From the NCBI RefSeq assembly GCF_019175285.1, contig NC_056528.1, positions 15,321,569 to 15,385,568 on the forward strand: a DNA stretch of 64,000 bases, given 5' to 3'. This stretch comes from Sceloporus undulatus (taxonomy: Eukaryota; Chordata; Lepidosauria; Squamata; Phrynosomatidae). Below are positions 34,266 to 43,806 of this stretch, piece after piece. The notes below the pieces were generated by a model, which saw only the letters and a program-made list of their open reading frames with translations, ran no database searches and was not told where the DNA came from. Every line of letters starts with the position of its first letter. Position 1 is the first letter of the stretch. The translations under genes were made by a program, and so were the position numbers.

Positions 34266-34425
34266 AATACGGTGGGACCTTAGCCTCCATTGAAGTTTTG
34301 TTCCGGGACACACACACACCCTGTGGATAGTAAAATTCATGGATACTCAAGTCCCACTGAATACAATGCCATAGTAAAATGGTGTCCCTTATATAAAATG
34401 GAAAAATCAAGGATGGCTTTTTGGA

Positions 34426-34461
<36 letters not shown>

Positions 34462-34530
34462 ATTTTCAAGCCGTGGATAGTTGAATCCATGGATAAAGAA
34501 TCCGTAGATACATAATGACATCGAGGGAGA
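34266..34530 (-). mobile_element. Tigger-like miniature element carrying a (GT)n tract
   Basis: Reverse copy: gtggatagtaaaattcatgg, tatactc-like middle, then caagccgtggatagttgaat and ccatggataaagaatcc. A (GT)16 tract at about 34427-34458 lies inside it. Confidence 0.65.
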
Positions 34531-34636
34531 GAGTGAGTGAGAGGTTTAGCCAGGAGCTTGCACCAACCCACAGGGATTTGGTTGTTGTTACTGCTATTGT
34601 TGTGTGCCTTCGTTTCCAAAATCAAATGGAGACTAT

Positions 34637-34937
34637 GGCCTCATTCCCACTATGGTTTAAACCACATTGTGATTCGAAAAGATCCAGTTTAAACCACCAT
34701 GGTTTCCAATTAATTCGAATAACTAAAGCAATTTGGAAAGGGGGGCATGGTTTTTACCCACTTAACCTGCGTCAAAAAGATCCTGGTAAAGTGGGGTGTT
34801 TGGGGGGCTGAGTCGATTTATTTGGAAACAAATCTATCTTGCAACAATTGTTGAAAGTGGCACAAACATAGTGGGAACTACTGTGTTTGCTGAACCAGTT
34901 TCAGGAATCGAATCAAGAAGTAAGTGGGAATTAGGCC
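34637..34937. mobile_element. Inverted-terminus DNA element (GGCC-CATTCCCACT family), copy 2
   Basis: Begins ggcctcattcccact and ends agtgggaattaggcc. Flanked by TAT at 34634-34636 and 34938-34940, a possible 3-bp target duplication. No coding capacity. Confidence 0.7.
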
Positions 34938-35291
34938 TATGGAAGTCTTGGCCCTTTAAAAAGAAAGAAGAAAAAAGACACAGCTCCATTGGACACACAG
35001 AACTCAGCACAGCTCAGTGTGAAGCCCAAAGTAGACATTCATGCCTACGTGAGTCAGCCAATACTTTCACTTTGGCATGAACCGCAGCTTCTGGCTTTGT
35101 TTGCAAACAGTGCGGCCGCCTTTGGTTTCACTGCCTGACTGACAGCTTCCTGCCTAAGACAGCTTTTGCCCTCCGGCTGGGAAGTGTTTTTTCATCAGGG
35201 CAGGATTTGCGGAGCAGAAATTCAGGGCCCTGCTCAGAAAAAGAAGCAGGTGGTCCACAAACAGATTGACCTGAACACATATTTTAAGTAA

Positions 35292-35352
35292 GGATGCATC
35301 TGCACTGCAGAAATAACACCGCTTGAGACCACGTTAATGCTCAGTGCCTACA
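35292..35352. mobile_element. Foldback element fragment (CTGCAGAAATAA family)
   Basis: The single left terminus gcatctgcactgcagaaataacaccgcttgagacc is present (motif split here across about 40 bases, 35296-35330). Confidence 0.5.
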
Positions 35353-35896
35353 TAGCAGTGTTGGTACTCCTTCATCCAGAGACATTTGCACTGGTTGTCC
35401 GGTCATTTACGAGTTCCCTTCTCAGTCTTCTCTCCTGGAAACTTCATTTTAATCCTCGAATCTGCCCAAGGATACGTTTTGCCTTATAAATATGCCTGCC
35501 AATGCACCCCCAATTTGGTCTTCTTTTGAGCAATTGCTGGCCATCCCAGATCCAAAGGCAACTGGCTGAGCCGCTTCCATCTCACAGTGTCTCTCGACCG
35601 GAACCGCCGCTTCTGGAACCGATACAGTATTATCCTCTGCACTCCATAAAGTCACTATCTGCTACCACCTTTTATATCATGTGTTCTTGAATGTGGGTGT
35701 GAGAGCGCATGCTTTTGTGTGTATATGATCATTTCCTGCTTTGGCACATAAAACTATATTTGGACCTTGCACTCTGTGGAGTTCTGTTTCTCAGAACGGA
35801 TATACATAGGTTGGGCTACAGTTGCATATCCAGTTTGCATATGTTTTGTGTGCATTAAGAAATAAACATCGATAGACTAGATTGGCTGTTTGGGCT

Positions 35897-36016
35897 GCAT
35901 CTGCACTGCAGAATTAAGGCAGTTTGACACTGCTTGAATGGCCATGGCTGATTGCTATGGCCTCCTGGGATCTGTAGTTTGTTGTGGCACCAGAGCTCTC
36001 TGACAGAGAAGGTTAA
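35897..36016. mobile_element. Foldback element fragment (CTGCAGAAATAA family)
   Basis: Left half of the family: ctgcatctgcactgcagaat, agtttgacactgcttgaatg, then ttgtggcaccagagctctct. Confidence 0.65.
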
Positions 36017-36599
36017 ATAGCTCACCAATTTTTTTTTCATCTCACCCAGAGTAGGGAGAAAACTTATACATTTATAAATTAGAGAGAGAGAGAGAGAGAG
36101 CAAAAAATTAACATTGCTGCTGAAAGTATCAGTCTGCTAATCCCTTTTCGCTCTTTGGAGCCTACCTTTCAGAACAAGGCAATAAAGCTTATTTTGATGG
36201 GCAACTTCCCAGTTTCTCTTTGTAACAGAGAGAAGAGCATGAAAAGCGTGAGTGGGCGATTTCGTCATCTGGCAAGGCAGAATACCTCCATAGGCTCCAA
36301 TTGGTGGAGGCTTCCTGTTGGGTGATGTACAGGAGAGGCTCAGATAGGGATCTAGAAATCCTTGCTTTGAATATTGCCTCTGCACTGTAACCTTGACCCA
36401 GCGAATGAGTTTAGGCAAGCCATTTTGGCACACGGGGCGAAATGCGGTAGTGCATTGCTTCACTTGTCAAAAGGCTAAAAATAACTCCATCCCTCCCGTT
36501 CCAAGTTGAATTCTGGTTAAGTCATTGGAAGAGTCCCAAATGGAGTTGTTCCATCATGTATCAATTTGCCTGTGACATTTAAAAAAAACACTACCTCAT

Positions 36600-37105
36600 C
36601 TTTCTTTTCTCTCTTTTTCTTCCTTTTATCCCTTTCTCCTTCCCTGTGTCACTATTTCCTGTCTGTGTCTTTCTTTTTTCTTTCTTTCTCTGCTTCCTTT
36701 CTTTCCCACTATAACTTTCTCCTTTTCTTTCTCGTTGCTATTCCTACTTTCTTTGCCTAGTTTCATTTCATGTTCATTTTCTTTCCTTCCCTTTTTTCTC
36801 CCTTCTCTATAATCTCCTCTTTTCACTTTAATTTTTATTCATTCTTTTTAATTCCAATTTCATGTTCAGTTTCATTTTCTCTCTCTCCCTCCCTCCCTCC
36901 TTCTACTTCTCCTTCCTCTCTTCTCCTCTCCTTCCTCAACTCCTTCCTTCCTTCCTTCCTTCCTTCCTTCCTTCCTTCCTTCCTTCCTTCCTTCTCTCTT
37001 TTCTTAACTCTTTCCTTCCCTCCCTCTTTCCCTCTCTCCTTCCCTTCCTTTCTTCCTTTTCTCTCTACAATTTTCCTACTGTTTCCTACTCCTCTCCTTC
37101 ACTTA
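36600..37105 (+). repeat. 500-bp polypyrimidine tract with (TTCC)n core
   Basis: Nearly all C or T on the + strand. A run of perfect TTCC units lies at about 36942-36994. It is intergenic between TNFSF8 and TNFSF15. Confidence 0.95.
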
Positions 37106-37804
37106 AATGAAAGTGGAGAGGTTGCATGACAGTTGCATTGAGTTTTAATAGTGGGGTGACTCCAATGATTTGCCAAAGGTTTTTAGGTGCCACAAAAGTA
37201 GGAGTGTGGGGTCAAAACATGGCCCATTTGGACCTACTTTCCTTACCTTTGCCTTACATCAAAACAACCCGTAGCTCATCCTGTTTTTCTATCAATTCAA
37301 AGTTGGCTCCAAGTTCTACCAACTCAAATTATGCAAAGGAAAGGCTGACTGGAACCGCAGGAGATGAGAAACACTCCCAGAAATCCTTATGTAGAAAATA
37401 TCATCAAACTCAACTGTCACGAGGCTTATTTACATAGCGCTTGGTGTTATCTGCAGAACTTACACTGCCGGTTAATAAATAAGCACCCAACGCCTCCTCC
37501 ACCTGCAGTTCCTTTCGCTCTAAGGTTTGGTTTCTCTCCAACGAATGAGAAAGGTTTCCCCCGGTTTCCGTTGTGTTTTTCTTAGAAGTTGACAGAGGGC
37601 AGAATGTTAACAAAAGCAATGATGTAAGGAAACACGTTTGGATCCAAGCAAAGGGCTGCATAGCTCAGTATCCTCTGACTAACCTGATGTTTCTCATGGA
37701 GTCCAAAAAGCAGGAAATGGGTGCAACTGAAATTTTCCACTTCGCTTGCTCAGCAAGTGGCATTCAGAGATATAAACCGGTAGTCTACATTTGCTACTTG
37801 GTTA

Positions 37805-38044
37805 AGCACACTTACGTAAAGACAGGCCAAAACAAAGCTGCTTCGGGTCACTTTGGAGATATGCTGTTTAAATGACACATGCATCTTAAGAGGCCAGAAG
37901 CTGCGCCAAAGCTGCGCTCCAGTCCTTAGGATTGAAGCATGGCTTTGGTGCAGCTTCTGGCCTCTTAGAATGCATGCATCATTTAAACAGCATACCTCCA
38001 AAGTGACCCAAAACAGCTTTATTTTGGCCTGTCTATATGGGCTC
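37805..38044. mobile_element. Foldback DNA element, copy 2 of the 16296 family
   Basis: Same inverted arms as 16296-16517 (aaagctgcttcgggtcactt..aagtgacccaaaacagcttt) about a centre near 37925. The left terminus is diverged. Confidence 0.8.
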
Positions 38045-38052
38045 TAAGTATA

Positions 38053-38280
38053 TAAGTGGTCCTCCATATCCACAGATTTTTTTATCCGTGGATTCAACTA
38101 TCCACAGCTTGAAAATATTCCCCAAAAAATACAAATTCCAAAAAAGCAAACTTTGATTTTGCCATTTTATATACCATTTTACTATGACACTGCATTTAAT
38201 GTGATTTGAGCATGGATTTTGGTATCCACAGGAGGTCCTGGAACCAAACTCCACCAGATACCAAGGGCCCAATATACTTA
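38053..38280 (+). mobile_element. Tigger-like miniature element
   Basis: Forward copy: ggtcctccatatccacagat, atccgtggattcaactatcc, then tggtatccacaggaggtcct and gataccaagggccca. Confidence 0.7.
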
Positions 38281-38283
38281 ACT

Positions 38284-38847
38284 AAGGCGGGTTACAGACC
38301 GCCCATTTGGGGCGGCCTGCACCCACCCCTTTCCCTGCTGTATCAGGGCCTCAGATGCCAAACCAGCAGCCTCCGAGGCCCCGATCCACCACTTTGCAGG
38401 CCACGGGGAAGTGGCAAAAGGCTGCTTCCCCGCAGCCTGGAAAGGGGTGTCCTTGGGGCTTCAAGCCCCAAGGACACCCGGCGACGGTGTGGAGGAGGAG
38501 AAAGGGGCCGCTTGTCCCCTTTCTCCTCTGCGTCGCTGGGCGCAGCCATGTAAAGGCTGCGCCCAGCAATGCAAACCCCAGAAGGAGCTCCATTTCGGAA
38601 CTCCTTTTTGCACTGCGGAAAGGGCGCTCTAGGCGCCCTTGCGTGGCGCAGAGACGTCACGTACACGCCACCTCGTTTGGAGGCGGCATGGTCATGACGT
38701 CGTAATGGCGGCGGCCGTGTGGAACGGTCACTGCTATTTTGTACGGACTGGGTCCGTATTAGGGTTAGTGGTGTCAGGAAGTGACGCCCCTTTCTAACCC
38801 TAATAAGGACCCAGTCCGTATTTTCAGGCCCATCTGTAACGGGCCTA
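38284..38847. mobile_element. GC-rich element with inverted termini
   Basis: Termini aaggcgggttacagac and the inverted ctgtaacgggccta bound 560 bp of strongly GC-rich sequence rich in nested palindromes. Examples are gtgtccttggggcttc paired with its inverse at 38446-38478, gggcgctctaggcgccc near 38622, and a long inverted pair between tacggactgggtccgta (38739) and its inverse ending 38820. Long open frames cross it on both strands with no recognisable protein. Probably a non-autonomous DNA transposon. Confidence 0.65.
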
Positions 38848-39303
38848 TGCAACTTATCTTGGCCCAACAACCTCAAAGCTGATGAAAACATTATTCAGCC
38901 AAGTTGCAATTGCCAGCAGAATGGACGTCCTTCTTCCCAAGCAACAGCAATTGCAATAGCATGTGCATTTCCATACCGCTTATCTGTGAACTCAGCACTC
39001 TCTAAGCTGGTTACAATCTCTAAGCCAATTGCTCCCAACAAGCCAGATACTAATTTTACTAACCTACAAAAGGATAGAAGTCTGAGTCAACCTTGGAGCC
39101 CTCCAGGATCGAACTCACAATCTTGTGGCTGCAATAGTGGCATTGCACCAAGGCTCCCTAGTTACATATTAAAGTAGGTGGTGGGGTTGAAAACATGGCA
39201 ATAATGTCATCATTGTGACCATGTAGTGATCATGTATATGGAACAGTTATCAGGATTTACTCATCCATAATTAGCCTGTAGTAATGATCTCTATTTGACT
39301 ATG

Positions 39304-39466
39304 GCTGCATCTCCTTGGTAGAATTAATGCAGTTTGACACTGCTTCAGCTGCCATGGCTCAAGGCTATGGAATTCTGGGATGTGTAATTTTGGGAGCCTG
39401 CTCTGGGAGAGAGCTCTGGTGCCACAACAAACTGCAAATAGCATTGAGCCATAGCAGTTAAAGTCC
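39304..39466. mobile_element. Foldback element (CTGCAGAAATAA family)
   Basis: Left terminus ggctgcatctccttggtaga, arms tgcagtttgacactgcttca and ttgagccatagcagttaaag. Confidence 0.65.
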
Positions 39467-39992
39467 TAAAACATAAACAGTCTTTGAAAACTATGCAGCA
39501 AGATGAAAAATTGTAAAATTCCTAGTTGCTTCCTTCAGGTACAAAATTGTCAAAGGATGGCTTCCCTACACATATATAAAACCATGAATCTTCAGGCTGT
39601 TCCAGGAACTAGTTGCAATGGAGTCCTGTTCTCACCGGCTTGCATGGCGTTGTCTGAAGGCATCTAGTCCACCTCTCGACACTGTTCTCACCAGCTTTGA
39701 TGACAAAAGAGGGGTTTCCAGGGTACCTGAGCAGATGACTGAACTTGCCAGTTCATGATCTGTTCATAGATACTCTTGCAAGGGTTTGACGTCAAAGCAA
39801 ATGCAATCTTTCCCAACAGTTACAGTCCAAATGGGAGATGCCAAGAACAAGTGCTAAACAATTCCTCCTTTGATACTGAATCTGCATAGCTGGCTCAAAC
39901 AATGTCTAAACCCAAGGGTTAGTTCTTGAGATCCTTTGCCTAGAGATGCATGTGACCTTTACCTTCAGATGAAGCCCATAACCTTACCAACA

Positions 39993-40345
39993 CATGCCCT
40001 CTCACTGTCCTGATTTATCAGAGACCAACCCAATTCATCCTTTGTAGTCCCACTTTTCCAATTGATCCTAAAATGTCTCGGTTTCTCTCCTCCTCCTCCT
40101 CCTCCTCCTCCCACTTTGTCCTTTGCAACTTCAGTTGCTGCAAATGGAGTCCAGAGAGCAAAAGTGGCACACACTGCATGAATTTGGCAAAGGAAAGGAG
40201 AGGAGGAGTGGGTTCTTGCCCTTTCCAGTAAACCCAGGCAAAAGCAGACTGCTGCTGTCTTGTCTTTCTCATTAATAACTTTTGCAATCTGGACCTCACG
40301 TTGATGTTGTTTGAACACGTGCGTCCCAGTTTTTGTCTGAAAAAT
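39993..40345 (+). repeat. Unclassified interspersed repeat, copy 2 of 3
   Basis: Shares with copy 1 the blocks aaaatgtctcggtttctctc, cctttgcaacttcagttgctgc-like sequence, and ccagtaaacccaggcaaaag. A (CTC)n run lies at about 40088-40110. Confidence 0.6.
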
Positions 40346-40407
40346 GGTGGAGGGTATAGGAACCCCAGCAACTTGGTTGCTGCTGGAGCTGAGGTCCAAA
40401 ACACTGA

Positions 40408-40629
40408 GATCCAAAACACACTGCGGAAATAACCCAATCTGAGACCGCCTTATCCGCCTTGGCTCAATGCTAGAGAATTCTGGGAACTGTCAGTTTGTGA
40501 CACATTTATCCTTCTCTGTCAGAGAGCTCTGGTGCCACAATAAACTACAATTCCCAGGATTCCCTAGCACCAAGCCAGGGCAGTTAAAGCGGTCTCAATC
40601 TGGATGATTTCTGCAGTGTGTTTTGGACC
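40408..40629. mobile_element. Foldback DNA element, best copy of CTGCAGAAATAA family
   Basis: Termini gatccaaaacacactgcgga and ctgcagtgtgttttggacc are inverted, and the arms match inward through gaattctgggaactgtcagt / aaactacaattcccaggatt. 222 bp, no coding frame. Confidence 0.8.
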
Positions 40630-40929
40630 CAAGTGACTTTAACTATGTAACTATGCACATGTAAATACATTTAGGCTGTGTAATATTGTGGTTTTAAAAA
40701 TCTGGTTTTAATCTTTGCTAGTTGGCAGCCCATTCCAAACATCATATGACAATGATGAAATGTGCCATCAAAAGGTAATCAAATCCTCTTTCCAGCTAAG
40801 CCTTTTGTTAAAACTGGAAAGGGAATGCACATTCCAGACATCATTTGACAATGATGAAATCTTGATCATCGATTGTTGTTGAGATGCAAGAATGGACTCG
40901 ATTACCTTTGGTGAGTAGCCATAGCCCAT

Positions 40930-41420
40930 CAGCATGTGACGCTCAGTCTCCAGGCGTGAAGCTGAAGCCAGGCTGCCCAGTCTTCCTCCTGCCTAGCTCC
41001 TGGTAGGACACTAATCAAGGATAAAAAGAAGGACGACGGGAGGCAGTTTAAAAACCATTCTCCCTTTCGTCCCTCTCAATCTTACTATTCCTCCAATTCC
41101 AACTCTAACTCCTTCCAAGCCAGGGAGGCCAGACCCAAAAAACCTCGATGGGGAGACTCCAAGTTCTCCAAAAACCTCCTTCTCCGCCAAGGAGGGCGGA
41201 GGCTCCAAGCCCTCCAGAAAAAAACATGACATGACCCCTCCAGAGGGGGACAGGCTTCAGGGATTCTACCAATCATGAGACCCTGTAGGTGGGCTAGAAG
41301 CTGCAAGTTGACTCGGGGGAAACGGAGGACTTTGAGGCTGGACCGACGGATAGACTGGATCCGGTCTTGAGGAAGGCAGACCACTCTCACCCAGGTGTCT
41401 ATCAAGGCTCCCAAGTGGTG
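40930..41420 (-). mobile_element. Fossil retroelement fragment, possibly DIRS-like pol
   Basis: Reverse-strand reading shows a GALIDT..CLPQDRIQSI..LQGLM pattern like the RNase H region of DIRS-type retroelements, preceded by a reverse-transcriptase-like stretch. It is a broken fragment of about 0.5 kb with several interruptions and no terminal repeats seen. Family assignment is tentative. Confidence 0.35.
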
Positions 41421-42129
41421 AATTCGTTGGTCTGGAAGAAAGGTGTTCTTTTGGAGGTTGACTTCTGTCTTTCAGTTAGTTGCAAAGGTGCTACAAGATC
41501 ACTTTGCATACTGATTTTCCCGACTAACACAGCAATGTCTTTGTATTCTAGGTATAAAAATATGTTTGGGATAGATCTGCCTTTCCGTTTGATACCACTT
41601 GATGCAGAGAGTATCACCAAGCTGAGCAGGTCTATTTTAAAATAACAACAATTATGAAAAATAGAAAGCAAGCAAGAAGTACAGATAAAAAGATAAGCGA
41701 TAATTAAAAAGGTAAAGTCAACATTGATGTGTATGCAGACTATATCACAGTACTTACGTATAGCAAATAAGGCACTGCCTGGAATGAGCATTTACTGTAT
41801 CCAAATGCATTGTTCCAAAGGTGTCCACGAGTTATGAGAGCTTCTTTCCACATGTCCCTACAATGTTTGCTACAATTAATAAAAGCAAACCAGATTCCCG
41901 TACGGTTGCCTTACATCCCCATTCAGTCCTTTCACTTGCTGTGCATGCTTTTCCAGTGCAGCAAGATCCCAAACCTTAGCAGACCATTTGTTGATATTTA
42001 AATTGGCACAAACTATCAGCTGCTGAGCCACCAACAATAAAAAAATGTTCTAGCTTTGACTCAGATCAAATAAACAGCCTGGAGTGGCCGACAACTAGTT
42101 TTTGCTGTGTTATAATCTCCTTTGGGGAT

Positions 42130-42325
42130 TATAGATATACCTACGCTGTAGAAATAATGCATTGCTTTAACTGTCATGGCTCCATCCTGCAGAATCCTGG
42201 GATTTGTAGCTCAGTGAGCTGCCAGGGCTGGTTGGTAGAGAAGGCTTGCAAAACTACAGATCTCAGGATTGTAGAGCATGGAGCTAAAGTGGTGTCAAAC
42301 TGCATTAGTTCTTTTGTAGATGCAC
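42130..42325. mobile_element. Foldback element (CTGCAGAAATAA family)
   Basis: Left ctacgctgtagaaataatgc, right ctaaagtggtgtcaaactgc then gtagatgcaccc. Inner arms are inverted. Confidence 0.75.
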
Positions 42326-42584
42326 CCACAGCAGAGGTTGGTAGCTTCATGCCCAATGGGGTTTTGAAGCCACTCCAGCAGCTCTCCAGAATGAACTCTA
42401 TTTCTAGCCAAGTTCAGCACCCTCTAGATCCTCGAAAGCCACATAGTGAAGCTTCTCTCCACTCACCCAAATTTTAAAGGCACTATTCAACATCTGCTGG
42501 AAGTTGACCATAGAACTGTACTGGAGGACTTAGGGGTGGCACAGACCAGCACTTTGTGCCATCTTGCATGTGTACTAGGGCTGA

Positions 42585-43080
42585 GCTAAGGCTGAGTATT
42601 CACACGATCCAAGCCCTAGTTCACCTGCCTGGCCACCATCATGGCACATGCCCGTCCACATGGTGCGCACCATGGTGATGCACGCCGGACGCAGCGCCCA
42701 AATGGTTCTGGACTGAAGGGGCATCATGATGCCATGCCACAGCGCTTATGATGCCCCTTCTGAGATGCAAAAAGAAGCCCTTTTTCAGATCTTCTTTTTG
42801 CTCCTTCCAGAGGCTGCAGCATGTGGTTGCTGCAGCCTCCATCTGGGGCTCAAAGGGTTGAGTGGCCCATCTGTAGAGACCCATACAAATGCCTAGAGAA
42901 GTTTTGACACTAGGAACCTCTAGGTCCTCTAGGGCAACTGTATGGTCAGCACCTGCAAAGTGCACTGGACGGATGCCTAGAGAAGTGTTCTCTCTAGGAA
43001 TCTCTAGGTCCTCCAGCATGACATTTGGTAGAAGGTGGCCACAGAGTCATGCTGCCTAAGCTCTCCGATGGCAAGAAATG
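42585..43080. repeat. Unclassified repeat with internal inverted blocks
   Basis: Contains an inverted pair (atgcaaaaagaag / cttctttttgc near 42764-42812). Direct repeats of a ctctaggtcctc module lie at about 42910 and 43005 and again at 45240 and 45365. Confidence 0.4.
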
Positions 43081-43299
43081 AAATACATATGTAGAAAGAT
43101 CTTGTCACACCTTTGAGACTCACTGAAAGAAAGAAGTTGGCATCATGCACTTCCCTAGACTTCACTCTACTTCCTCAGGTGCATTTAGACATTACCTTGC
43201 TGTCTACATGTACTTCTATTGATGCAGCCTTGACTCACATCAGCAGAATCCAAGAAACTTGGGCCTGGTTTCAGCTTTGGTGGAAACCCTCCCAGGCTG

Positions 43300-43500
43300 A
43301 GTTTCTCCCCTCCTTTTTCCCTCCCTCTTTCTTCCTCTCTTCCATTCAGCTTGCAGCAAGATCCCTGAGGGACTTTCCTTTTCCTCCTCCCACAGCACTC
43401 CTCCTTCCTTCCTCTCTCCATTCATTTTCTCTCTCTCCCTTTGATTTGTTGTTTTTTCTTTTTCTCTTCCATTCTCTCACTTTTTCTTTCTTGCCACCCC
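43300..43500 (+). repeat. Pyrimidine-rich stretch upstream of TNFSF15
   Basis: C/T-rich low-complexity sequence ending about 155 nt before the TNFSF15 start codon. Confidence 0.8.
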
Positions 43501-43656
43501 TCCTCTGTAGGTGTGGTATCCCCATCTAAGGAAAAGGCGTGGGATGCCCCAGAGGATAAAATAAAGAGATGCTCCCTTTTCCAAAGATACCTAGCCTGGA
43601 TCCCTCTGGAGCATCCCTCCTTCTGCAAGGAGTCCCCGATCTACCAAGCCAGAGCC

Positions 43657-43806
43657 ATGGAAGTCGACAGAGAGAGATGGATGCTTCGGAGTGAGGGTCG
43701 CAAGCTGCGTTGCCTGGTAGGCTTTTGCCTCCTGGGCTTGATCCTTCTCATCTTGCCTATCCTCTATCTGCTGAACCAGAGTGCTAGGAAGACCTCAGAA
43801 GGAGAG
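43657..43806 (+). CDS. TNFSF15: TNFSF15 exon 1: cytoplasmic tail and membrane anchor
   Basis: 50 codons, phase 0 at donor GAGGTAGGT. The anchor is CLVGFCLLGLILLILPILYL. The cytoplasmic part is shorter than in human. A TATA-like ataaaata at 43556-43563 lies about 95 nt upstream but is weak evidence for a promoter. Confidence 0.88.

Noticed and set aside
36566-37129. Ser/Phe/Leu-rich open frames
   Set aside because: Translation of a polypyrimidine tract.
38307-38891. 132- and 182-codon open frames on both strands
   Set aside because: High GC lowers stop frequency inside the inverted-terminus element; no recognisable domain.
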